In this document: one piece after another, positions 1-9,249 of the stretch | Numbering within the stretch: the stretch's first letter is position 1 | How the letters are laid out: each line of letters opens with the position of its first letter | Origin: Benzoatithermus flavus | Lineage (GTDB): Bacteria > Pseudomonadota > Alphaproteobacteria > Geminicoccales > Geminicoccaceae | Length of the DNA: 64,000 nt | Direction of reading: 5' to 3' | NCBI RefSeq assembly: GCF_037908215.1 | Contig: NZ_JBBLZC010000013.1 | Span: 1 to 64,000, forward strand | Made by a program: the position numbers and the translations under genes | The notes under the pieces: generated by a model | Database searches by the model: none | Told to the model about the DNA's origin: nothing | The model's input: only the letters and a program-made list of their open reading frames with translations

Positions 1-1635
1 GACCACCGCCCGGAGATCGACCGCCTGCTGATCGCTCGCCCCGAGCAGGGTCGAGAGGCGTACCAGCGTGTCGAGCCGGCCCAGAAACGCCGTCTCGAAC
101 GCCTCCGGCGTCGCGCTGTGGCGCAAGGACTGGATCGCCAGCGAGCGGACCAGCGCGAAGCTGTTCTTGATGCGGTGCACGAGCTCCCGCATCAGGAGCT
201 CGCGCTCCTCCTCGGCCCGCTTGCGGTCGTCGATGTCGGTGGTAGCGCCGAACCAGGCGACGATGCGCCCTTCGGGCCCGCGGACCGGAACGGCGCGGGT
301 CAGGAACCAGCGATAGACGCCATCGAAGCGCCGGTTGCGCACCTCGACCTCGTAAGGCGTGCCTTCCGCGAGCGCCCGGCTCCACGCCGCGAGGCAGCGC
401 TCACGGTCGTCGGGATGCAGCACCAGCTCGGGCCAGCGCGTGGCGTTCTCCTCGGGCGTGATGCCGACGTAATCGAACCAGCGGCTGTTGGCATAGGTGA
501 TGGTGCCGTCGGGGGCGGCGGTCCAGATCATGTCGGGCACCGTGTCGGCGAGGAGGCGGAATTGCTCCTCGCTCGCGCGCAGCGCCGCCTCGCGGTCCTC
601 GAGCTTGGCCGCCATGGCGTCGAAGGCCCGGCCCAAACGGCCGAACTCCGAGCCCTGGTCCCGGAGCCCGACGCGGGCGGCATAGTCGCCCTTGCCCCAT
701 GCTGCCGCGACCTTCAGAAGGCGGTCGACCGGTCGGCTGACGAACCAGCGCCCGCCGACATGGGCGGCGAGCAGCGCCAGAGCCAGACCCGCGACGATGA
801 GGGCGAGGTCCTGGCGCAGGGCTTCATCGAGATCGGCCAGCGCCGCCTCCTTCGACAGGCCGACGGTGACGAGGAGATTGTTGCCGCCCGTGGGCGGCAC
901 GAAGCCGGCGATCCGCCATACCCCGTCGTGGCCGGCACCCTCGGTGGTGCCGGACTGGGTGGCGGCCAGCATCCAGCGGAATCCGTCCGTGATCGGGCTG
1001 CCCACGAGTTCCGGATTCGGCCAGCGGACGAGGATCGTCCCGCCCTGGTCGGCGATCGTCACCGAGCCGCCCGGCGGCCACTGCTTGATCTTGAAATAGT
1101 CGGCGAGCCAGTCGACCCCGATCCCGAGCGCCACCGCACCGGCGCGCTTGCCGCCCGCATCGGCAAAAGCCATCGCTACCGGCAACTGCCAGGCACCGCT
1201 GCCGCGGGTGGCGACGAGCCGGCCCACCGTGAGCCGGCCCGATGTCAACGTATCCCTGACGTAGGTGCGCTCACCGTCGTCCGTTTCCGGCGGCCGGTCG
1301 CCCTGCGTGCAGAACGGGCGGCCGGCGAGATCGACCGCCATCAGGTCGCGAAAGGGGAAGCCCGGCGTCCCGGTGAAGCTCGCGAGGTAAGCCGAACAAG
1401 CCGGGCCGTTCAACTCCTGCACCGCCGGCTGATGGGCGAGGGCCAGCAGGAAGATCCGGGCGCCGTCGATGATCCGGTCCATCTCGCCGGCAGTGAGCCG
1501 TGCCAGGCGCAGGGCCTCGGCGTGAGCGCGCGCCTCGCCCTGGCGCCGCAGCTCCAGCTCGTGATGGAGCTGGATCCCGAGCGCCGGCAGCATGGCCGCG
1601 AGGACCAAGAGATAGAGACGCGCAACGAGGCTCAT
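1..1635 (-). CDS. PAS/HWE-family sensor histidine kinase (3' end outside window)
   Basis: Membrane sensor kinase, read from an ATG at 1635 to the window edge, so the ATPase domain is missing here. In order it shows an N-terminal hydrophobic segment, a periplasmic Cache-like sensor region, a second membrane helix near residue 275, a HAMP linker, a PAS/PAC domain (DMIWTAAPDGTITYAN) and an HWE/HisKA_2 phosphoacceptor motif (ELVHRIKNSFALVRSLAIQS, the His being the expected phosphorylation site). Kinases of this class usually act on stand-alone receivers; one such receiver lies at 36580-37023, but a link is only a guess. It is divergent from narG, with two FNR-like boxes in the gap, so a role in sensing nitrate or redox state is plausible but not shown. 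Confidence 0.85.
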   Translation of the reverse strand, partial: MSLVARLYLLVLAAMLPALGIQLHHELELRRQGEARAHAEALRLARLTAGEMDRIIDGARIFLLALAHQPAVQELNGPACSAYLASFTGTPGFPFRDLMAVDLAGRPFCTQGDRPPETDDGERTYVRDTLTSGRLTVGRLVATRGSGAWQLPVAMAFADAGGKRAGAVALGIGVDWLADYFKIKQWPPGGSVTIADQGGTILVRWPNPELVGSPITDGFRWMLAATQSGTTEGAGHDGVWRIAGFVPPTGGNNLLVTVGLSKEAALADLDEALRQDLALIVAGLALALLAAHVGGRWFVSRPVDRLLKVAAAWGKGDYAARVGLRDQGSEFGRLGRAFDAMAAKLEDREAALRASEEQFRLLADTVPDMIWTAAPDGTITYANSRWFDYVGITPEENATRWPELVLHPDDRERCLAAWSRALAEGTPYEVEVRNRRFDGVYRWFLTRAVPVRGPEGRIVAWFGATTDIDDRKRAEEERELLMRELVHRIKNSFALVRSLAIQSLRHSATPEAFETAFLGRLDTLVRLSTLLGASDQQAVDLRAVV

Positions 1636-1753
1636 GCTCGGCGTTTCCCTGCTCCTCCCACTGCGGCTCCGCTGCCGCTGCCGTCCGGACATCGCGCCAT
1701 CGTGCCGGGACAGCATAGCACGGCCGGGGTGGTCGGGCTCTCACGTACGCTTA

Positions 1754-1767
1754 TTGATATATATCAA
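1754..1767. promoter_or_regulatory. FNR/Anr-type box, perfect palindrome
   Basis: TTGATATATATCAA matches the FNR consensus TTGAT-N4-ATCAA exactly. It lies in the 300-bp gap between the divergent sensor kinase and narG, 182 bp before the narG ATG and 119 bp before the kinase ATG. It could serve the kinase promoter or act as an upstream site for narG. Confidence 0.75.
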
Positions 1768-1854
1768 ATCATGCAGCCAAGAATCATAAGTATATTCCCG
1801 ATAAAAATTGTGGCTTTCCGCCGCGCCGCGTTCTCGGAGATCCGGCCGGTCCGC

Positions 1855-1868
1855 TTGACTTGAATCAA
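1855..1868. promoter_or_regulatory. FNR/DNR-type box of the narG promoter
   Basis: TTGACTTGAATCAA differs from the FNR consensus at one base (TTGAC, common in Dnr/NnrR-type sites). Its centre (1861.5) lies 41.5 bp before position 1903, and a -10-like TAGGTT sits at 1891-1896. This is the geometry of a class II FNR-activated promoter for narGHJI. Confidence 0.7.
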
Positions 1869-1935
1869 CGGGCCTCGCGGCGATCTCGTCTAGGTTCCGC
1901 TCCGACTTATCGTGGATCCGGGCGCGGAGCTGAAC

Positions 1936-4900
1936 ATGAGCCACTTTCTCGACCGCCTGACCTTCTTCAAGAAGAACGTCGACAGCTTCTCGAACGGTCA
2001 CGGCGTGGTCACCAACGAGGACCGGCGCTGGGAGGACGGCTATCGTCGCCGCTGGCAGCACGACAAGATCGTCCGCTCGACCCACGGCGCCAACTGCACG
2101 GGCTCCTGTAGCTGGAAGATCTACGTCAAGGACGGGATCGTCACCTGGGAGACCCAGCAGACCGACTATCCCCGCACCCGGCCCGATCTGCCGAACCACG
2201 AGCCGCGCGGCTGCTCCAGGGGCGCTTCCTATAGCTGGTATCTCTACTCGGCGAACCGACTGAAGTACCCGATGATCCGCTCGCGTCTCTTGCGGATCTG
2301 GCGCGAGATGCGCGCGAAGCACCCGGACCCCGTCCGCGCCTGGGCCGAGATCGTCGAGAACCCGCACTGGTCGAAGCGCTACAAGGAGGTGAGGGGGCTC
2401 GGCGGCTTCGTCCGCGCCGACTGGGACGAGGTGCAGGAGCTCATCGCCGCTGCCAACGTCTATACGGCGAAGACCTACGGGCCGGACCGGATCGTCGGCT
2501 TTTCGCCGATCCCGGCCATGTCGATGGTCTCCTACGCCGCCGGCGCCCGCTATCTGTCGCTGATCGGCGGCACCTGCATGAGCTTCTACGACTGGTACTG
2601 CGATCTGCCCTGCTCGTCCCCGCAGACCTGGGGCGAGCAGACCGACGTGCCGGAGTCGGCCGACTGGTACAACTCGACCTTCCTCGTGCTCTGGGGCTCC
2701 AACGTGCCCCAGACCCGCACCCCCGACGCGCACTTCTACACCGAGGTCCGCTACAAGGGGGCGAAGTCGGTCGTGGTCAGCCCCGACTACTCCGAGGCCG
2801 CGAAATTCGCCGATCTCTGGATGAGCCCGAAGCAGGGCACCGACGCGGCGCTCGCCATGGCCATGGGCCACGTCATCCTGCGCGAGTTCCACCTCGAGCG
2901 GCAGGTGCCCTACTTCCGGGACTATGTCCGGAAATACACGGACATGCCGATGCTGGTGCGGCTCGTGCCGCAGGACGGCCGCTACGTGCCCGAGCGGTTC
3001 CTGCGCGCCGCCGATCTCGAGGGGGCCCTGGGCGAGACCAACAATCCCGAGTGGAAGACGGTCGCCATCGACGAGATCACGGGCGAGCTGGTCTGCCCAT
3101 CAGGCTCGGCCGGCTATCGCTGGGGCGAGCAGGGCAAGTGGAACCTCGAGGAGAAGGAGGGTAGGGAAGGCCGGGACGTCCGGCTCCAGCTCTCGCTCCT
3201 GGGCACGGGCGAAGTCGCGCCGGTGGGCTTTCCCTATTTCGGCAGCGGTCCGCAGAGCCCCTACTTCACCGGCACGAAGCACGATGCGGTTCTCGTCCGC
3301 AACGTACCGGTGAAGAAGCTCGATACGGCCGAGGGCCCGGTGCTGGTGGCGACGGTCCACGACCTGATCCTCGCCCATTACGGCCTCGACCGGGGCCTGG
3401 GCGGCGGCAACGTCGCCAGGTCCTACGACGAGGACGTGCCCTGCACGCCGGCCTGGCAGGAGAAGATCACGGGCGTGCCGGCCGAGCAGGTGATCGCGAC
3501 CGCGCGCGAGTTCGCCGCCAACGCCGAGAAGACGAACGGCAAGTCGATGGTGATCCTGGGGGCCGGTGTGAACCACTGGTACCACATGGACATGATCTAT
3601 CGCGGGATCATCAACCTTCTGGTGTTCTGCGGCTGTGTCGGCCAGTCGGGCGGCGGCTGGTCGCACTACGTGGGGCAGGAAAAGCTGCGGCCGCAGTCGG
3701 GCTGGACGCCTCTGGCCTTCGCCCTCGACTGGCACCGCCCGCCGCGGCACATGAACTCGACCAGCTTCTGGTACGCGCACACCGACCAGTGGCGCTACGA
3801 GACGCTCGGCGTGAACGAGATCCTCTCGCCGACGGCGGACAGGAAGCTCACCGGCAGCATGATCGACTTCAACATCCGCGCGGAGCGGATGGGCTGGCTG
3901 CCGAGCTCGCCGCAGCTCGAGGTGAACCCCCTGGCCTACAGCCGGAACGTCGGCGGCACGGCCGAGGAGATCAAGGCGCGGCTCGTCCAGGACCTGAAGT
4001 CGGGTGCGGTCCGCATGGCGTGCGAGGACCCGGACAACCCGAGGAACTTTCCGCGCAACCTCTTCGTCTGGCGCTCGAACCTCCTGGGCTCTTCGGGCAA
4101 GGGTCACGAATATTTCCTGAAGCACCTGCTCGGCACGCAGCACGGCGTTCAGGGCAAGGATCTCGGCGAGGAAGGCAGGCAGAAGCCGGAAGAGGCCGTG
4201 TGGCGCGACGAAGCGCCCAAGGGCAAGCTCGATCTCCTGGTCACGATCGACTTCAGGATGAGCACGACCTGCATGTACTCGGACATCGTGCTCCCGACCG
4301 CCACCTGGTACGAGAAGAACGACCTCAACACCTCCGACATGCACCCCTTCATCCACCCGCTCTCGAAGGCGGTGGACCCGGCTTGGGGCTGCCGGAGCGA
4401 CTGGGAGATCTTCAAGGGGCTGGCCAAGGCGTTCAGCAAGGTGGCCCATGGTCATCTCGGGACCGAGCGCGACGTGGTGCTGGTACCCTTGCTCCACGAC
4501 ACGCCGAACGAGCTCGGCCAGCCGTTCGAGGTCAAGGACTGGAAGAAGGGCGAGTGCGAGCCCGTGCCCGGCAAGACGATGCCGGGCATCGTCGTGGTCG
4601 AGCGCGATTACGTGAATACCTACAAGAAGTTCACGTCCTTGGGTCCGCTCCTCGACAGGCTCGGCAACGGCGGCAAAGGCATGAACTGGGAGACCGGCCA
4701 CGAGGTCGAGTTCCTGAAGAGGCTCAACGGTGTGGTGACCGAGGAGGGCGTCTCCAAGGGGCGGCCCAGGATCGAGACCGACATCGACGCCTGCGAGGTG
4801 CTCCTGACCCTCGCACCCGAGACCAACGGCGAGGTCGCGGTCAAGGCGTGGGAGGCCCTGGGCAAGGCCACGGGCCGGGATCACACGCACCTCGCCCGGC

Positions 4901-5691
4901 CGCGCGAGGACGACAAGATCCGCTACCGCGACGTCCAGGCCCAGCCCAGGAAGATCATCAGCTCGCCGATCTGGTCCGGCCTCGAGAGCGAGAAGGTCAG
5001 CTACAACGCCTGCTACACCAACGTCCACGAGCTGATCCCCTGGCGGACGCTGACCGGACGGCAGCAGCTCTACCAGGATCATCCCTGGATGCGGGCGTTC
5101 GGCGAGGGCTTCGCCGGCTACAAGCCGCCGATCGACACCAAGGCGGTGGCACCCCTGCTGGAGAAGCGCAGCAACGGCAACCCCGAGGTGGTGCTGAACT
5201 TCATCACGCCGCACCAGAAGTGGGGCATCCACAGCACCTACACCGACAACCTCCTCATGCTGACCCTGAGCCGCGGCGGCCCGATCGTCTGGATGAGCGA
5301 GGAGGACGCCCGCCGCGCCGGCATTCGGGACAACGACTGGATCGAGGTCTTCAACGCCAACGGCGCCTTGACCGCGCGCGCGGTGGTCAGCCAGCGGGTC
5401 AAACCCGGCATGGTGATGATGTACCACGCGCAGGAGAAGATCGTGAACGTGCCGGGCTCGGAGATCACGGGTGCCCGCGGCGGCATCCACAACTCGGTGA
5501 CGCGCGCGGTGACGAAGCCGACCCACATGATCGGCGGCTACGTGCAGCAGGCCTACGGCTTCAACTACTACGGCACGGTGGGCTCGAACCGCGACGAGTT
5601 CGTGATCGTGCGCAAGATGGCGAAGGTGGATTGGCTCGACAAGCCCGCGGACGACGGCAAGGCCGTCCGGGCGGTAGCGGCGGCCGAGTGA
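1936..5691 (+). CDS. narG: Respiratory nitrate reductase alpha subunit NarG
   Basis: Catalytic molybdenum subunit of the membrane-bound, cytoplasm-facing nitrate reductase, reducing nitrate to nitrite with quinol electrons. The 1251-residue length is normal for NarG. The FS0 [4Fe-4S] ligands H50, C54, C58 and C93 are present (THGANCTGSC ... EPRGC), as is the YDWYCDLP segment with the Asp ligand of Mo at about residue 223. The ATG at 1936 is chosen because MSHFLDRL matches the usual NarG start; a GTG at 1912 is in frame but would add eight residues. It is the first gene of narGHJI, 13 bp before narH, behind two FNR boxes. Confidence 0.97.
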   Translation: MSHFLDRLTFFKKNVDSFSNGHGVVTNEDRRWEDGYRRRWQHDKIVRSTHGANCTGSCSWKIYVKDGIVTWETQQTDYPRTRPDLPNHEPRGCSRGASYSWYLYSANRLKYPMIRSRLLRIWREMRAKHPDPVRAWAEIVENPHWSKRYKEVRGLGGFVRADWDEVQELIAAANVYTAKTYGPDRIVGFSPIPAMSMVSYAAGARYLSLIGGTCMSFYDWYCDLPCSSPQTWGEQTDVPESADWYNSTFLVLWGSNVPQTRTPDAHFYTEVRYKGAKSVVVSPDYSEAAKFADLWMSPKQGTDAALAMAMGHVILREFHLERQVPYFRDYVRKYTDMPMLVRLVPQDGRYVPERFLRAADLEGALGETNNPEWKTVAIDEITGELVCPSGSAGYRWGEQGKWNLEEKEGREGRDVRLQLSLLGTGEVAPVGFPYFGSGPQSPYFTGTKHDAVLVRNVPVKKLDTAEGPVLVATVHDLILAHYGLDRGLGGGNVARSYDEDVPCTPAWQEKITGVPAEQVIATAREFAANAEKTNGKSMVILGAGVNHWYHMDMIYRGIINLLVFCGCVGQSGGGWSHYVGQEKLRPQSGWTPLAFALDWHRPPRHMNSTSFWYAHTDQWRYETLGVNEILSPTADRKLTGSMIDFNIRAERMGWLPSSPQLEVNPLAYSRNVGGTAEEIKARLVQDLKSGAVRMACEDPDNPRNFPRNLFVWRSNLLGSSGKGHEYFLKHLLGTQHGVQGKDLGEEGRQKPEEAVWRDEAPKGKLDLLVTIDFRMSTTCMYSDIVLPTATWYEKNDLNTSDMHPFIHPLSKAVDPAWGCRSDWEIFKGLAKAFSKVAHGHLGTERDVVLVPLLHDTPNELGQPFEVKDWKKGECEPVPGKTMPGIVVVERDYVNTYKKFTSLGPLLDRLGNGGKGMNWETGHEVEFLKRLNGVVTEEGVSKGRPRIETDIDACEVLLTLAPETNGEVAVKAWEALGKATGRDHTHLARPREDDKIRYRDVQAQPRKIISSPIWSGLESEKVSYNACYTNVHELIPWRTLTGRQQLYQDHPWMRAFGEGFAGYKPPIDTKAVAPLLEKRSNGNPEVVLNFITPHQKWGIHSTYTDNLLMLTLSRGGPIVWMSEEDARRAGIRDNDWIEVFNANGALTARAVVSQRVKPGMVMMYHAQEKIVNVPGSEITGARGGIHNSVTRAVTKPTHMIGGYVQQAYGFNYYGTVGSNRDEFVIVRKMAKVDWLDKPADDGKAVRAVAAAE

Positions 5692-5704
5692 GGAGGCCCG
5701 GAAG

Positions 5705-7228
5705 ATGAAGGTTCGTGCCCAGATCGCGATGGTCCTCAACCTCGACAAGTGCATCGGCTGCCACACCTGCTCGGTGACCTGCAAGAACGTCTGGACCAGC
5801 CGCGAAGGTGTCGAATACGCCTGGTTCAACAACGTCGAGACCAAGCCCGGCATCGGCTATCCCAAGGAGTGGGAGAACCAGGAGAAGTGGAAGGGCGGCT
5901 GGGTTCGCAAGCCCAACGGCCGAATCGAGCCCAGGCAGGGGCCGAAGTGGCGCATCCTCGCCAACATCTTCGCGAACCCCAATCTCCCCGAGATCGACGA
6001 CTACTACGAGCCCTTCACCTTCGACTACGAGCACCTGCACACCGCACCCGAATCGAAAGCGATGCCGACGGCACGCCCCCGCTCGCTCGTCACGGGCGAG
6101 CGGATGGAGAAGGTCGAGTGGGGCCCGAACTGGGAGGAGATTTTGGGCGGCGAGTTCGAGAAGCGCTCGGCGGACGCCAACTTCAAGGACATCGAGAAGA
6201 AGGTCTACGGCGACTTCGAGAAGACCTTCATGTTCTATCTGCCGCGCTTGTGCGAGCACTGCCTGAACCCGACCTGCGTGGCAAGCTGCCCCTCGGGGTC
6301 GATCTACAAGCGCGAGGAAGACGGCATCGTCCTGATCGATCAGGAGAAGTGCCGCGGCTGGCGCATGTGTGTCTCGGGCTGCCCCTACAAGAAGATCTAC
6401 TACAACTGGAAGTCGGGCAAGGCCGAGAAGTGCATCTTCTGCTATCCGAGGATCGAATCGGGCGAGCCCACGGTCTGCTCCGAGACCTGCGTGGGGCGCA
6501 TCCGTTATCTCGGTGTCGTCCTTTACGATGCGGATCGGATCGAGGCCGCGGCTTCGGTTCCGGACGAGAAGGATCTCTACCGGGCGCAGCTCGACGTCTT
6601 CCTCGACCCGAACGATCCTCTCGTCCAGGCCGAGGCCAGGGCCGCCGGCATCGCCGAGGCCTGGCTCGAGGCGGCCAAGATCTCGCCGATCTGGAAGATG
6701 GCGATGGAGTGGAAGATCGCCTTTCCGCTCCATCCCGAGTACCGCACGCTGCCGATGGTCTGGTACGTGCCGCCGCTCTCGCCGATCCAGCACGCGGCGG
6801 AAGCCGGCCATATCGGCTTCGACGGCGCCATCCCCGACGTCTCGTCCCTGCGCATCCCGGTGAAGTATCTCGCGAACCTGCTCACCGCCGGCGACGAGCA
6901 GCCGGTCGTGGAGGCGATCCGCAAGATGTTCGCCATGCGCATCTTCATGCGCGGCCGCCACGTCGAGGGCCGGGACGACGCCTCGGTGCTCGAGCAGGTC
7001 GGGCTCACCCCGGCCCAAGTCGAGGACATGTACCAGACCATGGCGATCGCCGACTACGAGGACCGGTTCGTCATTCCGACCGTGCATCGCGAGATCACCG
7101 AGAGCGCCTACGAGCTCCGCGGCGGCTGCGGCTTCAGCTTCGGCAACGGCTGCGGCGGCTCGAGCGAGGTGGGCCTGTTCGGCTCGCTCAAGCGGCCGAA
7201 GGTCAAGGACCCGGCGGAGGTGATGTGA
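5705..7228 (+). CDS. narH: Respiratory nitrate reductase beta subunit NarH
   Basis: Electron-transfer subunit that carries four iron-sulfur clusters between NarI haem and NarG. Four Cys clusters are visible: C16-x2-C19-x2-C22-x3-C26, a second set near residue 183 (CEHCLNPTCVASC), a third near 216 where Trp replaces one Cys (CRGWRMCVSGC, the [3Fe-4S] site), and a fourth near 243 (CIFC). The 507-residue length is typical. It follows narG by 13 bp with an AGGAGG-type ribosome site and is followed by narJ after 2 bp. Confidence 0.97.
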   Translation: MKVRAQIAMVLNLDKCIGCHTCSVTCKNVWTSREGVEYAWFNNVETKPGIGYPKEWENQEKWKGGWVRKPNGRIEPRQGPKWRILANIFANPNLPEIDDYYEPFTFDYEHLHTAPESKAMPTARPRSLVTGERMEKVEWGPNWEEILGGEFEKRSADANFKDIEKKVYGDFEKTFMFYLPRLCEHCLNPTCVASCPSGSIYKREEDGIVLIDQEKCRGWRMCVSGCPYKKIYYNWKSGKAEKCIFCYPRIESGEPTVCSETCVGRIRYLGVVLYDADRIEAAASVPDEKDLYRAQLDVFLDPNDPLVQAEARAAGIAEAWLEAAKISPIWKMAMEWKIAFPLHPEYRTLPMVWYVPPLSPIQHAAEAGHIGFDGAIPDVSSLRIPVKYLANLLTAGDEQPVVEAIRKMFAMRIFMRGRHVEGRDDASVLEQVGLTPAQVEDMYQTMAIADYEDRFVIPTVHREITESAYELRGGCGFSFGNGCGGSSEVGLFGSLKRPKVKDPAEVM

Positions 7229-7230
7229 CC

Positions 7231-7923
7231 ATGCGCACCTTCAAGGCCTTGGGTGCCATCCTCGACTATCCGACGGCGGAGCTGCAGGCGGCGATCCGCG
7301 AGATCGAGGCCTGCCTCGTCGAGGAAGGCGTCCTCTCGAGCCGGCAGCTCCGCGCCCTCGCCCCGCTTCTCGACCGGCTCGGCGACGGCGATCTCCTCGA
7401 GCTGCAGGAGGAGTGGATCGCACTCTTCGACCGCTCGCGGCGGCTCGGGCTCCATCTCCACGAGCACACCTACGGCGAGAGCCGCGACCGCGGTATGGCG
7501 ATGGTGCGGCTGATGCAGCTCTACCGCCTGCACGGGCTCGAGCTCGTCAAGGGCGAGATCCCGGACTACCTGCCGGCGTTCTTGGAGTTCCTGTCGCTGG
7601 TGCCGCTAGCGTCCGCGCGGCGGATGCTGGCGGATGCGGTGGCGATCCTCCTGATCCTGGCCGAGCGGCTCGAAGCCAAGGGCTCGCCTTACGCGGCCCT
7701 GTTCACGGTGCTCGCGGCCTTGAGCGACCGCAAGGCCGCGAGCGAGGAGCTCGAGGCCTTGCGGAGCGCCGCCCCGCCCGAGGTCGACAGCCTGGAAGCG
7801 CTCGATCGCGAGTACGAGGAGGCCCCGGTCGAGTTCACGAGCTCTTCCGTCCTCCAGTCCTGCCCCTACAGCGCCGATGCCGCGAAGGCGTCGCGCGCCA
7901 CGATCCAGCCCAGCGGAGCCTGA
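7231..7923 (+). CDS. narJ: Nitrate reductase molybdenum cofactor assembly chaperone NarJ
   Basis: Dedicated chaperone of the TorD/DmsD-like family that binds apo-NarG, helps Mo-bisMGD insertion and delays membrane docking. At 230 residues it has normal length, and it shows the alpha-helical pattern with LGAILDYPTAELQ at the start and the LHLHEHTYGESRDRGMAM segment that is conserved in NarJ. The ATG at 7231 follows the narH stop by 2 bp, implying translational coupling; narI starts 3 bp after its stop. Confidence 0.95.
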   Translation: MRTFKALGAILDYPTAELQAAIREIEACLVEEGVLSSRQLRALAPLLDRLGDGDLLELQEEWIALFDRSRRLGLHLHEHTYGESRDRGMAMVRLMQLYRLHGLELVKGEIPDYLPAFLEFLSLVPLASARRMLADAVAILLILAERLEAKGSPYAALFTVLAALSDRKAASEELEALRSAAPPEVDSLEALDREYEEAPVEFTSSSVLQSCPYSADAAKASRATIQPSGA

Positions 7924-7926
7924 GCC

Positions 7927-8700
7927 ATGAACCCCGTGCTCAACCATGCTCTGTTCAGCGTCTATCCCTACATCGCGGCGGCCTCGCTGTTCCTGGGCTC
8001 GCTGCTCCGCTTCGACACCGACCAGTACAGTTGGCGCTCGAAGTCGAGCCAGCTCCTGCGCACGCGCCAGTTCGCGCTGGGCTCGAACCTGTTCCACTGG
8101 GGCATTCTCGTGATCTTCGTCGGCCACTTCGTGGGCCTCCTCACCCCGGTCGAGCTGTTCCATGCCTTCGGGATCAGCAACGGCTTCAAGCAGGTGATGG
8201 CGGCCGGGGTCGGCGGCGTCGCCGGGCTCATGGCCTGGGTCGGGCTCTCGATCCTGCTGCACCGCCGCTTTTCGGACGTCCGCATCCGCAAGACCTCGAG
8301 CTTCAGCGACAATCTCGTGATCGTGCTGCTCTGGGTGCAGCTCACGCTGGGTCTGATCACGGTGCCCTACTCGCTCGCCCATCCCTCGGGCGAAGAGATG
8401 GTGAAGTTCATGGCGTGGGCGCAGAGCATCGTCTACCTCAAGCTGGGTGCCGCCGAGCACGTCATGGATGCGCCTTTGATCTTCAAGCTGCACCTCGTGC
8501 TGGGCATGACGATCCTGCTGCTCGCTCCTTTCACCCGGCTCGTCCACATCTGGTCGGCGCCGGTCTGGTATCTGATGCGGAGCTGGCAGATCGTCCGCAC
8601 GAGGAAGCGCTTCCAGTCCAAGCCCGTGGCGAGCCCGGCGAAGGCGTCGACCCCGGTCGCTCCCCGGCCGGTCGCACCCGAAGCCGTCCCGGCGGAGTGA
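7927..8700 (+). CDS. narI: Respiratory nitrate reductase gamma subunit NarI
   Basis: Membrane cytochrome b subunit that oxidises quinol at the periplasmic side and passes electrons to NarH. The 257 residues contain about five membrane helices. The haem ligands are recognisable: H57 and H67 in LFHWGILVIFVGHFVG, and H189 and H207 in KLHLVLG and RLVHIW. The C-terminal 35 residues are a Pro/Ala/Lys-rich tail beyond the usual end of the family. It starts 3 bp after narJ. Confidence 0.96.
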   Translation: MNPVLNHALFSVYPYIAAASLFLGSLLRFDTDQYSWRSKSSQLLRTRQFALGSNLFHWGILVIFVGHFVGLLTPVELFHAFGISNGFKQVMAAGVGGVAGLMAWVGLSILLHRRFSDVRIRKTSSFSDNLVIVLLWVQLTLGLITVPYSLAHPSGEEMVKFMAWAQSIVYLKLGAAEHVMDAPLIFKLHLVLGMTILLLAPFTRLVHIWSAPVWYLMRSWQIVRTRKRFQSKPVASPAKASTPVAPRPVAPEAVPAE

Positions 8701-8706
8701 GCGATC

Positions 8707-9222
8707 ATGGCCAAGACCACCATCTTCGCCGCCCGGCACGAGCACCGGCCGCAGCGCAAGGCGGCACCCAAGCCGAAGCCGGCTCCCATGCCGCCCGTCC
8801 TGGTCAACGGCACGGCGATCCCCGAGGCCGAGATCGGCCGCGAGCTGCAGTACCATCCGGGCGGCTCGCTCGCGCAAGCCTGGCAGCGGGCGGCCACGGC
8901 CCTCGTCGTGCGCGAGCTTTTGCGCCAGCGCTGCGAAGAACTGGGTATTCGGGGCGGAAGCGAGGACGAGCGTATCGACGCCCTGCTGCGCGCCGAGGTG
9001 ACCACGCCGGAGCCCGACGAGATCACCTGCCGGCGCTGGTACGACCAGAACCGCCACAAATTCGCCGGCAGGGAATTTCCCGAAGCAAAGGCTCTTGTCA
9101 CCGCGTACTTACGTGACATGTCGTGGAGCACCGCTTGCAGCCAGTATGTCCGGCTGCTGGTGGGGCGCGCCCGGATCGAAGGCCTCGACCTCGAAGGTGC
9201 CGAAAGCCCGCTCCTCCAGTAG
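8707..9222 (+). CDS. PpiC/NifM-like protein of the nar operon, lacking a parvulin core
   Basis: A 171-residue protein 6 bp after narI, so almost surely in the nar operon. The first 30 residues are Lys/Pro-rich and disordered-looking. The rest (VLVNGTAIPEAEIGRELQYH, then helices ending in YDQNRHKFAG) resembles the N-terminal SurA/NifM-like helical domain of peptidyl-prolyl isomerases that sit beside narGHJI in other bacteria. The parvulin catalytic domain that normally follows is absent; a short alpha-helical tail takes its place. It may be a folding helper for the nitrate reductase complex, but isomerase activity is unlikely. Confidence 0.65.
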   Translation: MAKTTIFAARHEHRPQRKAAPKPKPAPMPPVLVNGTAIPEAEIGRELQYHPGGSLAQAWQRAATALVVRELLRQRCEELGIRGGSEDERIDALLRAEVTTPEPDEITCRRWYDQNRHKFAGREFPEAKALVTAYLRDMSWSTACSQYVRLLVGRARIEGLDLEGAESPLLQ

Positions 9223-9249
9223 GCCGGCGAAGAGGGACGAATCATCGCC

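Noticed and set aside
118..1863. A 581-codon plus-strand frame opposite the sensor kinase.
   Set aside because: The minus strand encodes a clear TM-HAMP-PAS-HWE kinase across the same DNA.
3100..5853. A 917-codon minus-strand open frame opposite narG.
   Set aside because: Antisense of a certain gene with no motif; Arg/His/Asp/Gly-rich text typical of reversed GC-rich coding sequence.
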